From Rubneribacter badeniensis (GTDB taxonomy: Bacteria; Actinomycetota; Coriobacteriia; Coriobacteriales; Eggerthellaceae), in assembly GCF_002899695.1 (NCBI RefSeq), contig NZ_PPEL01000003.1, positions 61,965 to 125,964 on the forward strand: a stretch of DNA of 64,000 nucleotides, given 5' to 3'. Positions within the stretch are counted from its first letter, which is position 1. Every line of letters begins with the position of its first letter. The position numbers were made by a program, and so were the translations under genes. Shown here one piece after another: positions 1-8,535 of this stretch. The notes under the pieces are model-generated. The model saw only the letters and a list, made by a program, of their open reading frames with translations, made no database searches and had not been told where the DNA came from.

Positions 1-947
1 CGACGTGACCTGTCGTTGAACACGTAGTGCGTACAGGTGACCATCCCAAGGCCCAGCTCTTCGAAGCCGTAGCGCAACACCTCGCGCACGGCCTCGGTCA
101 TGTAGCCGCGACCCCATGCGCTCCGCGCAAGGGCGTATCCCAGCATGAGGCAGTCGACGTTGCGTCGCTGCGGGTCGCGAATGAGCCCGATCGACCCGAT
201 GCACGGCCCTTCGGCGCCAACGCTGACACCGGCGTCCTCTCCTGCCGAAACCTTCTCGAAGATGCCGAACACGTGCGGTCCGCTCGCGATCACCTCCACG
301 AACATCCTCGCATCCTCGCGCGTGCGGTGCGGCGCCCACCCGGCATCGGGGCCGACGGCGGGATCGCTGCAGTAGGCGAACACGTCGTCGATATCGTCGG
401 AGGTCAACGGGCGCAGCACGAGGCGCTCGGTTCCCAACGAGGGGCACTCCGCCGACGTCGTCGCCAACACGGCCGGCGCGCAGCCCGGATGCCGCGCCTC
501 GCCAGCCTTAAGGCATGCCGCAAACTGCGCCTCGTCCACCACGCGCACCCCCGCCTCGCGCAGCGCCCGCGCGGCCACACCGTATCCGGGCACGAGCGCG
601 CCCGAGAACGTGCCGTCGTACACGAACCCGTTGCCGCACGAAGGACTCTTCGCTTTCAGCACGGCCAGCGTGCAGCCCCGCTCCCGCACCAGCTCCGTCG
701 TTTTGGCGGCCCCGGCCAGAAACGCGTCCGTGGCATCGCCCCCGTCCGCGTCCACCACGCGCAGAGCACGCTCGGTGGCGACGATCTCGCGAGGCGTGCG
801 CGGCACGGGCAGCCCTCCGAGCGTCTCAGGGCACACGCCCACAAGTTCGTGCGTCGCGCGCAACCGCAGCACGGCCTCGCAAGGCCGCGACTCCCCGTCG
901 AAGCGGCACGGCTCGCCCAGCAGACACGCGCTCACGGCTATCGGCAT
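1..947 (-). CDS. DUF523 domain fused to GNAT acetyltransferase (3' end cut by window)
   Basis: The frame is open from an ATG at 947, behind the ribosome site AAGGAG, to the left window edge, so the C-terminus is missing. Residues 1 to about 150 carry the DUF523 (YbbK-like) signature: SACLLG and CRFDG at the start, CPETLGGLPVPR near residue 39, and KSPSCG near residue 100. From about residue 170 a RimJ/RimL-like GNAT domain follows (TERLVLRPLTSDDIDDVFAY, then GYALARSAWGRGYMTEAV, which holds the acetyl-CoA loop). DUF523 has no established reaction; the second half should acetylate an amine. Fusion of the two is seen directly; a shared substrate is inference. Confidence 0.85.
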   Translation of the reverse strand, partial: MPIAVSACLLGEPCRFDGESRPCEAVLRLRATHELVGVCPETLGGLPVPRTPREIVATERALRVVDADGGDATDAFLAGAAKTTELVRERGCTLAVLKAKSPSCGNGFVYDGTFSGALVPGYGVAARALREAGVRVVDEAQFAACLKAGEARHPGCAPAVLATTSAECPSLGTERLVLRPLTSDDIDDVFAYCSDPAVGPDAGWAPHRTREDARMFVEVIASGPHVFGIFEKVSAGEDAGVSVGAEGPCIGSIGLIRDPQRRNVDCLMLGYALARSAWGRGYMTEAVREVLRYGFEELGLGMVTCTHYVFNDRSR

Positions 948-1143
948 GGCGCTCCTTCCATCGGCATCCTCAATGCGCTTCGCTGCGCTCGACCATGCGA
1001 TCGCATGCAACGCAGAAAATGATACCACGGCATCGCGACGCCCCTCGCGCCTTCCGCGCCATTCAAGGCCCCGCCGGAAACCCGCACGCACCGGAGAACC
1101 CGCCAAATCCCGCCCGATCGAAAACGCCCCCGTTCGCACGCCC

Positions 1144-2337
1144 CTACCGCGTGCGGACGAACACCGCGACCGTCGTCGCCATCGCGAACAAGGCCAGCGC
1201 CGCGAGCACGCCCACGAGCGTCGTGATTCCCACGAGCGCGCCCATCACACCGCTCAGCATCGCCGATCCAGCGTACCCCACGAGGTTGATGGTGGACACC
1301 ACCGCAGCAGTGCCGCCCGCATCGGCATCGGCGAACAGCAAGCGCAGGCTGCCGGACAGGCACATACCCGTCGACAGCCCGAACAGCGCAACCAGCACGA
1401 GAAAAGGCACAAGCGCGCCCGCCGCCATCGACACGCACATGCCGCACGTGAACGCGAGCAGCGCCGCCATCGACACGCGCAGCGACACGCCCGAGCGCAT
1501 GCGCGCCTCGATAGGCGCCCCAAGCGCGCTCGGGGCCATCGACAGGGCGAGGATGGCGGACGCCACAAACGGGTCCTCCGCTCCAAAGCACTCCACCGCC
1601 ACCGGCGAGCTGAACGACTGGAAGAACGTCCCTATTCCCCACGAGGCGATGTAGGCGCATCCTGCGATGGGAAACGCCCTCCGCAGCTTCGGATCGATCG
1701 AAACCACCGGCTTGCACGCCGTGCGCAACGGCGCCCGCCGCACCACCGTCTCCGGTGCGGCGGGCACGAGCGCCAAGCTCAGGGCGAGCAGAGCAATCAT
1801 GATCCAGTAGATCACCCCATGCTCGCTCGTCGCCAAGCTCAGGAATCCGACGGCGAGAGAACCCGCCATCACCCCCAAAAGCGCCCCGCATCCGGCCACC
1901 GCCATGCCGAAGCCCTCGTGGCGGCCCACAGACAAATCCACGACCATCGCGGACACGGCGCTCATAGCCAGACCGCACGACACGCCCTGCACCGCGCGCG
2001 CCACGAGCACCATCAACGGATCGGCCACGTTCAAGAACACGAAGCACCCCAGCATGGCCAGCAGCAGCGACACCGCGGTGAGCGGCTTGCGACCCGCCGC
2101 ATCGGACAGCGAGCCCGAGAGAAACAGCGTCGCGATGACGCCGAACAGGTACATGAGCATGGTTGCGGAGATATCGGCGTCGGTCAGTCCGATGCTCCCC
2201 TTGTACTCGGAGTACAAGGGGATGGGCACCGCCGAAGCGGCGAACACCATGATGAAAGCGAACGTGGCGATCAACAAACCGCGCAATCCTCCTCGGGATC
2301 GCGCGCCCTCGACCGCATCGACCGTGTCCACCAGCAT
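1144..2337 (-). CDS. MFS transporter
   Basis: A 397-residue membrane protein with about twelve hydrophobic segments and the major facilitator loop motif between segments 2 and 3 (SGSLSDAAGRKP near residue 75). Family knowledge: proton-coupled uptake or efflux of small molecules across the cytoplasmic membrane. The substrate cannot be told from sequence; the single-polypeptide size fits drug or metabolite exporters. The ATG start is preceded by GAGGTGG at good spacing. It lies about 200 bp upstream of the DUF523-GNAT gene on the same strand, and no regulator is adjacent. Confidence 0.85.
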   Translation of the reverse strand: MLVDTVDAVEGARSRGGLRGLLIATFAFIMVFAASAVPIPLYSEYKGSIGLTDADISATMLMYLFGVIATLFLSGSLSDAAGRKPLTAVSLLLAMLGCFVFLNVADPLMVLVARAVQGVSCGLAMSAVSAMVVDLSVGRHEGFGMAVAGCGALLGVMAGSLAVGFLSLATSEHGVIYWIMIALLALSLALVPAAPETVVRRAPLRTACKPVVSIDPKLRRAFPIAGCAYIASWGIGTFFQSFSSPVAVECFGAEDPFVASAILALSMAPSALGAPIEARMRSGVSLRVSMAALLAFTCGMCVSMAAGALVPFLVLVALFGLSTGMCLSGSLRLLFADADAGGTAAVVSTINLVGYAGSAMLSGVMGALVGITTLVGVLAALALFAMATTVAVFVRTR

Positions 2338-3182
2338 GGCCCCACCTCATCGTTCAAAACGAAATCCACCAGCATCCCTCGATGCGAAGAGCGATTGCGC
2401 ACAGCATAGCACCGCTTGAGCACGCAGGGAACATCCGGCAAGGCACCTCGGCAGACAAAAGGGTCCTCCTTCGCCGAACGCCTGACACCATTGACGCAAA
2501 CGCCATGAAACACGGGGGAAGAGGAGCTGATCGCACGGCCTCGGAAGGCAAGCTCAATCGCCGATGCCTCCCACGCGCCGTGCAGCGGGATGGCGCCGTT
2601 GCACCCTCGGACAGGCGCATCCTCATCACGCAGATGCGCTGCAACGGTGACGAGACGGGAACGCGCTCGCAGTCTGCGACAACGGACGGAGCAACCGACG
2701 CCGCACCTCTGCCGTCGCCGACGAGGGAATCGATCCGACGCACGGCCTCCCCGCACCCGCACCTGTGCCACGCTTAAGAAGAAGCTTCCAAACCGACGAA
2801 TGCGCTCAACGTCGGCAACGCGCCCATGTTCCTTGAGCCGTTCACAGTAGACGGAGCAGAACCCGACGTAGCAGACGCCTTGACGGCGACGCACCGACCC
2901 TCGGCATAACGCCGCCGCGCAAAACCAAGCCGCCGACCACACCGCCGCGTCGGGCAAGCGCGCGAAACGCATGCGTCGCGCCATAACCAGAAACACGACC
3001 AAGAAGCACATCCCGCTCCCCCAGAATGCGAAAAACGGATTGACCGGCCGGAAACCGGAGCGGACGGCGCGCTCGCGCAGACCCGATGCAAAGGCATCCG
3101 ACGAGATCGTTGAAAAGCAGGGAGGGGATGGAAGGGGACGGGGGCAGGGCGTCATCCCGACCCCCTCTCTTTCTTTTGAAGC
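2338..3182. other. 845-bp intergenic stretch, no convincing gene
   Basis: This interval separates the MFS gene from the end of accDA. Open frames exist on both strands, but they are rich in Arg, Ser and Pro, lack a recognisable domain and have no ribosome site. One minus-strand frame has a single hydrophobic stretch (CFLVVFLVMA) and could be a decayed gene. Near 3140-3165 an imperfect G-run/C-run hairpin could act as a weak terminator. Confidence 0.5.
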
Positions 3183-5723
3183 TTAGAACTTCGCGAACCG
3201 CTCGTGACGCTTGCGCACGAGCTCGCCCGCGGGCATGTCGGCAAGCTCGTCGAGCGTCGCCTCCACGTAGGCGCGCACGCTCGCGGCGGCCTGCTCGGGG
3301 TTCTCGTGCGCCGGACGCGCGCCTTCGGACAGCACGGCGTCGACGATGCCCATCTCGCAGGCTTCGACGGCGCTCATCTTCATGACGGCAGCCGCCTCGG
3401 GAGCCCGCGTGCGGTCCTTCCAAAGGATCGAGGCGAACCCCTCCGGCGACAGCACCGAGTACACCGCGTGCTCCTGCATGGCCACGCGGTCGGCGAGCGC
3501 GAGCGCGAGCGCGCCCCCCGAGCCGCCCTCGCCCAGAAGCACGCTCACCACCGGCACCCGCAGCCCCGCGAGCCCGACGAGGTTGTCGGCGATGGCGTTG
3601 CCCTGCCCGCGCTCCTCGGCCTCCATGCCGCAGAACGCGCCCTGCGTGTCCACAAGGCACACGACCGGCCGTCCGAACTTCTCGGCCTGGCGCATGAGGC
3701 GCAGGGACTTGCGGTAGCCCTCGGGCTGCGGGCAGCCGAAGTTGCGCGCGATGCGCTCAGAGAGGTCGCGTCCCTTCTCCTGGGCGATCACCGTCACCGC
3801 GCGCCCGCCGATCCACCCGAGGCCCGCGACGATCGCGCCGTCGTCGCCGAAAGCGCGATCGCCGTGCAGCTCGATGAAGCCGTCCACGAACGCGTCGATG
3901 TAGGAGAGCGCCGTCGGCCGACGCGTGTTGCGCGCTAGCTGCACGCTCTCCCACGCGCGGTTGCCCGCCACCTCGCCGCCGTCGCCGGACGCGGCCGCGC
4001 CCTCGAGCGACACGCCCGCCTCAGCATCGAAGCCGCCTTCGCTCAGCACCCGCTCGAGCCGTTTGCGCGAGGCGGCCCCGCGCCTATCGAGGCGGCCCGC
4101 CAGATCCGAGATGCGGCGCTTCAGCCCGAGCGGGCCCCATCCCTCTCCCGCGCCGAAGGCGAAGCCCTCCACCGCGAGGTCGCCGTAGGTCACCGTGTTG
4201 TACGTGTCCGTCCCGTGCTCAAGGTTCTCGCGAACCGCCTCGTAGCTCACGAGGATGTCCCGATCACCCGGCTCGTGCTCGGCGCGGACGGCCGCCTCCG
4301 TGGCCAGATGCAAGGCCAGCAGGTGCGCGAGCGTGCCGCGCAGCTCGCCGCGCTCGACGATGGCGTCGATCAGCCCGTGCTCAAGCGCGAACTCGGCCGT
4401 CTGGAAGCCCTCGGGCAGCTCCTGCTTGATGGTGTCGCGGATGACGCGCTGCCCCGCGAAGCCGATGAGCGCGCGGGGCTCGGCCAGGATCACGTCCCCC
4501 TGCATGGCGAACGACGCGGTCACGCCGCCCGTTGTGGGATCGGTGAGCACCGAGATGTAGGGCAGCCTCGCCTCGGCGTGGCGCTCGAGCGCGCACGACA
4601 CCTTCGCCATCTGCATGAGCGATACGAGCCCCTCCTGCATGCGCGCGCCGCCCGACGCGGTGAAGATCACCACCGGCAGGCGCTCGTCGGTCGCGCGCTC
4701 CACGAGCCGCGCCACCTTCTCGCCCACGACCGAGCCCATAGACCCCATGAAGAACTGGGAGTCCATGATGCCGACGGCCACGCGCAAACCCGCGATGCGG
4801 CCCTCGCCCGTGCGCACGCCCTCCTCAAGGCCGGTCTTCTCGCGCTGGGCGGCCAGCTTGTCGGCATAGCCGGGGAAGGAGAGCGGGTCGGTCTCGGGCA
4901 CGACGCGGTCCCACTCGACGAAGCTGTCCGCGTCGAGCGTGTCGTCGATGCGCTCGGTCGACGACATGCGCAGGTAGCCTCCGCACGACGGGCACACGTA
5001 GTGGCCGGCCGCCAGGCTCGCCTCGTCGAAGTTGAGGCCGCAGTGCGGACAGGCGCGCCACGAGCCGCCGTCGAACGCCGGCTTGTCGGTGGTGCAGAGC
5101 ACCCAGCCCAAAAGCGGCGCGTCGGCGCTGAGCGGACGGAACACCCGGATGCCGCGGGCGGCCGCGCGCGCAAGGAAGCTGTCCACCTCGGCGAGCGGAA
5201 GCGCCTCGTCGCACAGAAGCACCGTCGTCGCGCCGCACTCGTCGGTGGCCGTCAGCACCGCGTAGCCATTGCAGAACAGCGCGTCGGAGTGCTTCTCGCC
5301 CAGGCAGACCGCAAGCGGGGCGAGCTTCACATGGGCATCGAAGCGATGGTCCTGCGTGTAGACGACGCACGGCGCGAACCCAGCGTCGGCCACTGATCTC
5401 ACCAGGCGTTTCGCCGTTTTGGCGCGTGCCATGACAAGCGCCACGGGACGCCCTGCCGCAGCGTCCTCCCTCGCGCCGTCCGCATGCGCAGAGGGCGCGG
5501 GCGCAGAGGGCGACGCGGCGGTCCACTCGGAGGAGTCGGCCGCGTCGAGCGCGTTCGGAACGACGGGCAGGGCCGCTGCGGCCTCGGCCGCCATGCGGGG
5601 CAGACGGTAGGCCACGTCCGCGGCCTCGGCCGCTTGCTCGGCGGCGGCGACGGCTGCGCCGCCCTTGGGCAGCACCGTTCCGTCCGAGCCGATGGTGATG
5701 TAATCCTGCGTGCGCTGCTTCAT
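3183..5723 (-). CDS. accDA: Acetyl-CoA carboxylase carboxyltransferase, fused beta-alpha subunits with N-terminal biotin carboxylase-like domain
   Basis: An 846-residue fusion. Residues 223-480 are AccD: zinc ribbon C225, C228, C244, C247, then the crotonase-fold core with TASGGARMQEG and TDPTTGGVTASF. Residues 590-840 are AccA (GDRAFGDD, DTQGAFCGMEAEERGQGNAI, GEGGSGGALA). Together they transfer the carboxyl group from biotin to acetyl-CoA, giving malonyl-CoA. Residues about 93-200 resemble the N-terminal domain of biotin carboxylase (DAHVKLAPLAVCLG matches its conserved HV-LAD-AVCIG stretch), yet no ATP-grasp domain follows. Residues 20-90 are an Ala-rich linker. It is last in the fab operon, 18 bp after fabZ. 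No accB or accC lies in the window. Confidence 0.95.
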   Translation of the reverse strand: MKQRTQDYITIGSDGTVLPKGGAAVAAAEQAAEAADVAYRLPRMAAEAAAALPVVPNALDAADSSEWTAASPSAPAPSAHADGAREDAAAGRPVALVMARAKTAKRLVRSVADAGFAPCVVYTQDHRFDAHVKLAPLAVCLGEKHSDALFCNGYAVLTATDECGATTVLLCDEALPLAEVDSFLARAAARGIRVFRPLSADAPLLGWVLCTTDKPAFDGGSWRACPHCGLNFDEASLAAGHYVCPSCGGYLRMSSTERIDDTLDADSFVEWDRVVPETDPLSFPGYADKLAAQREKTGLEEGVRTGEGRIAGLRVAVGIMDSQFFMGSMGSVVGEKVARLVERATDERLPVVIFTASGGARMQEGLVSLMQMAKVSCALERHAEARLPYISVLTDPTTGGVTASFAMQGDVILAEPRALIGFAGQRVIRDTIKQELPEGFQTAEFALEHGLIDAIVERGELRGTLAHLLALHLATEAAVRAEHEPGDRDILVSYEAVRENLEHGTDTYNTVTYGDLAVEGFAFGAGEGWGPLGLKRRISDLAGRLDRRGAASRKRLERVLSEGGFDAEAGVSLEGAAASGDGGEVAGNRAWESVQLARNTRRPTALSYIDAFVDGFIELHGDRAFGDDGAIVAGLGWIGGRAVTVIAQEKGRDLSERIARNFGCPQPEGYRKSLRLMRQAEKFGRPVVCLVDTQGAFCGMEAEERGQGNAIADNLVGLAGLRVPVVSVLLGEGGSGGALALALADRVAMQEHAVYSVLSPEGFASILWKDRTRAPEAAAVMKMSAVEACEMGIVDAVLSEGARPAHENPEQAAASVRAYVEATLDELADMPAGELVRKRHERFAKF

Positions 5724-5741
5724 CGAACGATCATCGCCCCT

Positions 5742-6191
5742 CTACGCTTCCGCTTTCGCCAGCACGTACTTCTGCGTGGCCGTCGCGCACACCGCGCCGT
5801 CCACGCTCGCCTCCACCTCGGCCACGACGAGGCGCGACGAGGACTTCACGATGCGCCCCTGCAAGGTGAGCGTCTCCCCCGGCTCCACCTGGCGACGGAA
5901 CTTCGCGTTGTCGATGCCGGTGAGGAACCCGATGGCCCCCTCCGTCCCGCGCTCGACGAGAACGCAGAACGAGGCCGCTTGGGCAAGCGCCTCCATGATG
6001 ACGACCCCCGGCAGCACCGGATGTCCGGGAAAGTGGCCCTTGAACAGCGGCAGATCCGGATCGACGTCCAACTCGGCCGTCACCTCGACGCCCGGTTCGC
6101 ACGAAACGACGCAGCTCACCCACAGAAACGGGTCGCGATGCGGCAGCACCGCCTCGACGGCGTCCCTGCCGCAAGGAAACGAGATATCCAC
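5742..6191 (-). CDS. fabZ: 3-hydroxyacyl-ACP dehydratase FabZ
   Basis: A 149-residue hot-dog-fold protein, the usual FabZ length. It has the N-terminal LPHRDPFL and the active-site stretch GHFPGHPVLPGVVIMEALAQ with the catalytic His and Glu. It dehydrates 3-hydroxyacyl-ACP to trans-2-enoyl-ACP in each elongation cycle. The start is GTG, preceded by AAAGGAG. It follows fabF after a roughly 280-bp spacer full of hairpins, so its expression may be set separately from the upstream fab genes. Family membership is firm; the regulation is inference. Confidence 0.95.
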   Translation of the reverse strand: MDISFPCGRDAVEAVLPHRDPFLWVSCVVSCEPGVEVTAELDVDPDLPLFKGHFPGHPVLPGVVIMEALAQAASFCVLVERGTEGAIGFLTGIDNAKFRRQVEPGETLTLQGRIVKSSSRLVVAEVEASVDGAVCATATQKYVLAKAEA

Positions 6192-6212
6192 GATTCGGCT
6201 CTCCTTTCAACG

Positions 6213-6486
6213 GTGCGCGCTTTGCGCGCCATGCGCCCGAAGGGCGCATAACAAGCTCGCAGGTTGGAACAGGGCGCCTCCCAGCGCCCTTTCGCGCCAA
6301 CGGCGCGAAAACGAACTCGCAGGTTGGCGTAGTCAGTCAGCGAGGGGCGCTCCCGTGCCCCGGATTCGCGGGATCGCGGAGGCGAAGCGTACTTCGGTAC
6401 GTGAGCCTCCGGGATCGTGCGAAGCCGGGGTGCGGGAGCGCGCCGCAGCGTCGACCCGTTTCGCCGTTCGTCAGAACGGCGAAACG
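6213..6486. repeat. Cluster of perfect hairpins with a duplicated unit between fabF and fabZ
   Basis: Perfect inverted repeats stand in line: 6231-6238/6242-6249 (8 bp, loop GAA), 6271-6277/6284-6290 (7 bp), 6291-6298/6302-6309 (8 bp, loop AAC) and 6457-6469/6474-6486 (13 bp, with the fabF stop codon in the loop). After the first and third hairpins the same tail follows, CTCGCAGGTTGG at 6255-6266 and 6316-6327, which makes a two-copy REP-like unit of hairpin plus tail. A less perfect hairpin lies at 6213-6230. The rest of the spacer also has GC-rich dyads (GGAGGC/GCCTCC near 6378-6410). Confidence 0.8.
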
Positions 6487-7763
6487 GCGAGGCTCGCGTT
6501 GTGCCCGCCGAAGCCCAGCGAGTTCGAAAGCGCCACCTTCTGAGGATACCCCGTTTTCGCCTCCGTGACCACGCTCACCGGACACTCCGGATCGGCTTCA
6601 GCGAATCCGCAAGTGGGCGGCACGCAATCGTTCATGACGGACAGCGCGCACACGATGGCCTCGATGGCGCCGGCGGCGCCGAGCGTGTGGCCCGTCGTGC
6701 CCTTCACCGACGTCACCGGCACCTTCCGTCCCGCCTCTTCGCCGCAAAGCGCCAAGAGCGCCTTCGACTCGGTGGCGTCGTTCGCCGGCGTGCCCGTGCC
6801 GTGCGCGTTCAGATGCCCCAGATCCTCGGGCGAGAAGCCGCCTTCCTCGAGCGCCATGCGCATGGCGCGCACGACGCCCTCTCCGCTCGGCTCGGGAGCC
6901 GTCATGTGGTAGGCGTCGCCCGTCGAGCCGAAGCCCGTGACCTCGGCCAGCACCTTCGCGCCGCGACCGAGCGCGTGCTCCAGCGACTCGAGCACCACCG
7001 CGCCCGCGCCCTCGCCGGCCACGAATCCCGCGCGGCGCGCGTCGAACGGAAGAGACGCGCACGCCGGATCCTCCGACTTCGACAGCGCGCCGAGGTTCGC
7101 GAAGCCCGCGAGGCAGATGGGCGACACGCTCTCCTCCGAGCCGCCGGCCAGAGCCGCGTCGATGTAGCCGTGTCGGATGTCGCGCACGGCCGCGCCGATG
7201 GAGTGCGCGCCGGTGGCGCAGGCGGTGACCACGTTGAGGCACTCGCCGCGCAGCCCGTAGCGGATGGACAGGTTGCCGGCGGCGATGTTGCCGATCATCG
7301 TGGGGATGAACAGCGGGCTCACGCGCCTCGGCCCCTTCTCGGCCAGCGTGAAAAAGCCGCTTTGCAACTCGTCGATGCCGCCGATGCCCGTGCCGAACAC
7401 GCATGCGATGCGCGCGGTGTCCTCGGCCTCAAGATCGAGCCCCGACTGCGCGATGGCCTCGTCGGACGCCACGATGGCGTACTGCACGAAACGTTCGAAG
7501 CGACGGGCCTCCTTTTTCGAGATCCCGTGCTCAGTCGGATCGAAGTCGCGCACCTCGGCCGCGATCCGCACGTCGTAGTCGGTCGCGTCGAAGCGCGTCA
7601 CCGGGCCGATGCAGCACTCCTTGCCCATGACGGCGCTCCACAGCGCATCTGTGCCCACGCCGGCGGGCGACACCGCGCCCATGCCGGTGATGACCACGCG
7701 ATGCGTGCCGTCGGGGCGACGCGTGGCGGTCGCCGGGGCCACTTCGTTCGCGTTCTCGCTCAT
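6471..7763 (-). CDS. fabF: Beta-ketoacyl-ACP synthase II FabF
   Basis: A 430-residue condensing enzyme (KAS II) that extends acyl-ACP by two carbons using malonyl-ACP. It opens with HRVVITGMGAVSPAG; the catalytic Cys lies in NVVTACATGAHSIG, and the two histidines in NAHGTGTPANDATE and GTTGHTLGAAGAIEA. The open frame extends further upstream, but the extension reads as fabG antisense-like low-complexity residues. The ATG at 7763 overlaps the fabG stop as ATGA, which points to translational coupling. Its stop lies inside the loop of a 13-bp hairpin. Confidence 0.96.
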   Translation of the reverse strand: MSENANEVAPATATRRPDGTHRVVITGMGAVSPAGVGTDALWSAVMGKECCIGPVTRFDATDYDVRIAAEVRDFDPTEHGISKKEARRFERFVQYAIVASDEAIAQSGLDLEAEDTARIACVFGTGIGGIDELQSGFFTLAEKGPRRVSPLFIPTMIGNIAAGNLSIRYGLRGECLNVVTACATGAHSIGAAVRDIRHGYIDAALAGGSEESVSPICLAGFANLGALSKSEDPACASLPFDARRAGFVAGEGAGAVVLESLEHALGRGAKVLAEVTGFGSTGDAYHMTAPEPSGEGVVRAMRMALEEGGFSPEDLGHLNAHGTGTPANDATESKALLALCGEEAGRKVPVTSVKGTTGHTLGAAGAIEAIVCALSVMNDCVPPTCGFAEADPECPVSVVTEAKTGYPQKVALSNSLGFGGHNASLAVSPF

Positions 7764-8524
7764 AGCGACATCCCTCCGTCGATGCAGACAACCTGTCCGG
7801 TGATGTAGCCGGCCTCCTCGCTCGCCAGGAAACGGACGAGCGCGGCCACGTCCTCGGGCGCACCGAGGCGCTTGCTCGCGATGCGGCTCACAATGGCCTC
7901 GCGCTGCTTCTCGGACAGCGCGTCGGTCATGTCCGTCTCGATGAAGCCCGGCGCCACCGCGTTGCACGTGATGTTGCGCGCCGCCAGCTCGCGCGCGAGG
8001 GACTTCGTGAGCCCGATGACGCCGGCCTTCGAGGCGGCGTAGTTCGCCTGCCCCGCGTTGCCGGCCACGCCCACCACGCTCGACAGGTTCACGATGCGCC
8101 CGTAGCGCTGCTTCATCATGCGCTGCGCGGCCGCCTTGCAGCAGTTGAACGTGCCCTTGAGGTTCACGTCGATGACGGCGTCGAAGTCCTCTTCCTTCAT
8201 GCGGGCGATAAGCCCGTCGCGCGTGATGCCAGCGTTGTTCACGAGCACGTCCACGCGGCCGAACGCCTCGTGCGCAGCCGCGACGAGGGCTTCCGCCTCA
8301 GCGGCCTCGGCCACGTTGGCAGCCACGGCGATGGCGCGCGCGCCGTGCTCGGCCTCGAGCGCGGCGGCCTGCTCGCGCGCGGCAGAAAGCCCGCCCTCGT
8401 TCGAGCAGTTCACGCACACGTCGAAGCCCGCGCGGGCAAGCTCCTCGGCCACAGCGCGGCCGATGCCGCGGCTCGAGCCGGTGACGACCGCGCTTTTGCG
8501 CGGGGTTTCGGTGGTGTCGGTCAT
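7760..8524 (-). CDS. fabG: 3-oxoacyl-ACP reductase FabG
   Basis: A 254-residue short-chain dehydrogenase that reduces 3-ketoacyl-ACP with NADPH. Visible motifs: GSSRGIG for the Rossmann loop, NNAG, catalytic Ser in LSSVVGVAGNAGQ, YAASK with the Tyr and Lys, and the C-terminal GQVVCIDGGMSL. The ATG at 8524 follows AGGAG by eight bases; a longer open frame upstream is ignored because it adds an Arg-rich tail. It sits 11 bp after fabD and overlaps fabF by 4 bp. Confidence 0.97.
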   Translation of the reverse strand: MTDTTETPRKSAVVTGSSRGIGRAVAEELARAGFDVCVNCSNEGGLSAAREQAAALEAEHGARAIAVAANVAEAAEAEALVAAAHEAFGRVDVLVNNAGITRDGLIARMKEEDFDAVIDVNLKGTFNCCKAAAQRMMKQRYGRIVNLSSVVGVAGNAGQANYAASKAGVIGLTKSLARELAARNITCNAVAPGFIETDMTDALSEKQREAIVSRIASKRLGAPEDVAALVRFLASEEAGYITGQVVCIDGGMSL

Positions 8525-8535
8525 TCGAAAAGCTC

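Noticed and set aside
2271..3155. A minus-strand frame of 294 codons between accDA and the MFS gene
   Set aside because: Overlaps the MFS start, no ribosome site, Arg/Cys-rich, only one hydrophobic stretch; decay cannot be excluded, so only the interval is listed.
3140..3165. Terminator for accDA
   Set aside because: The G-run/C-run stem has internal mismatches and no U-run on the minus strand; too weak to list as a feature.
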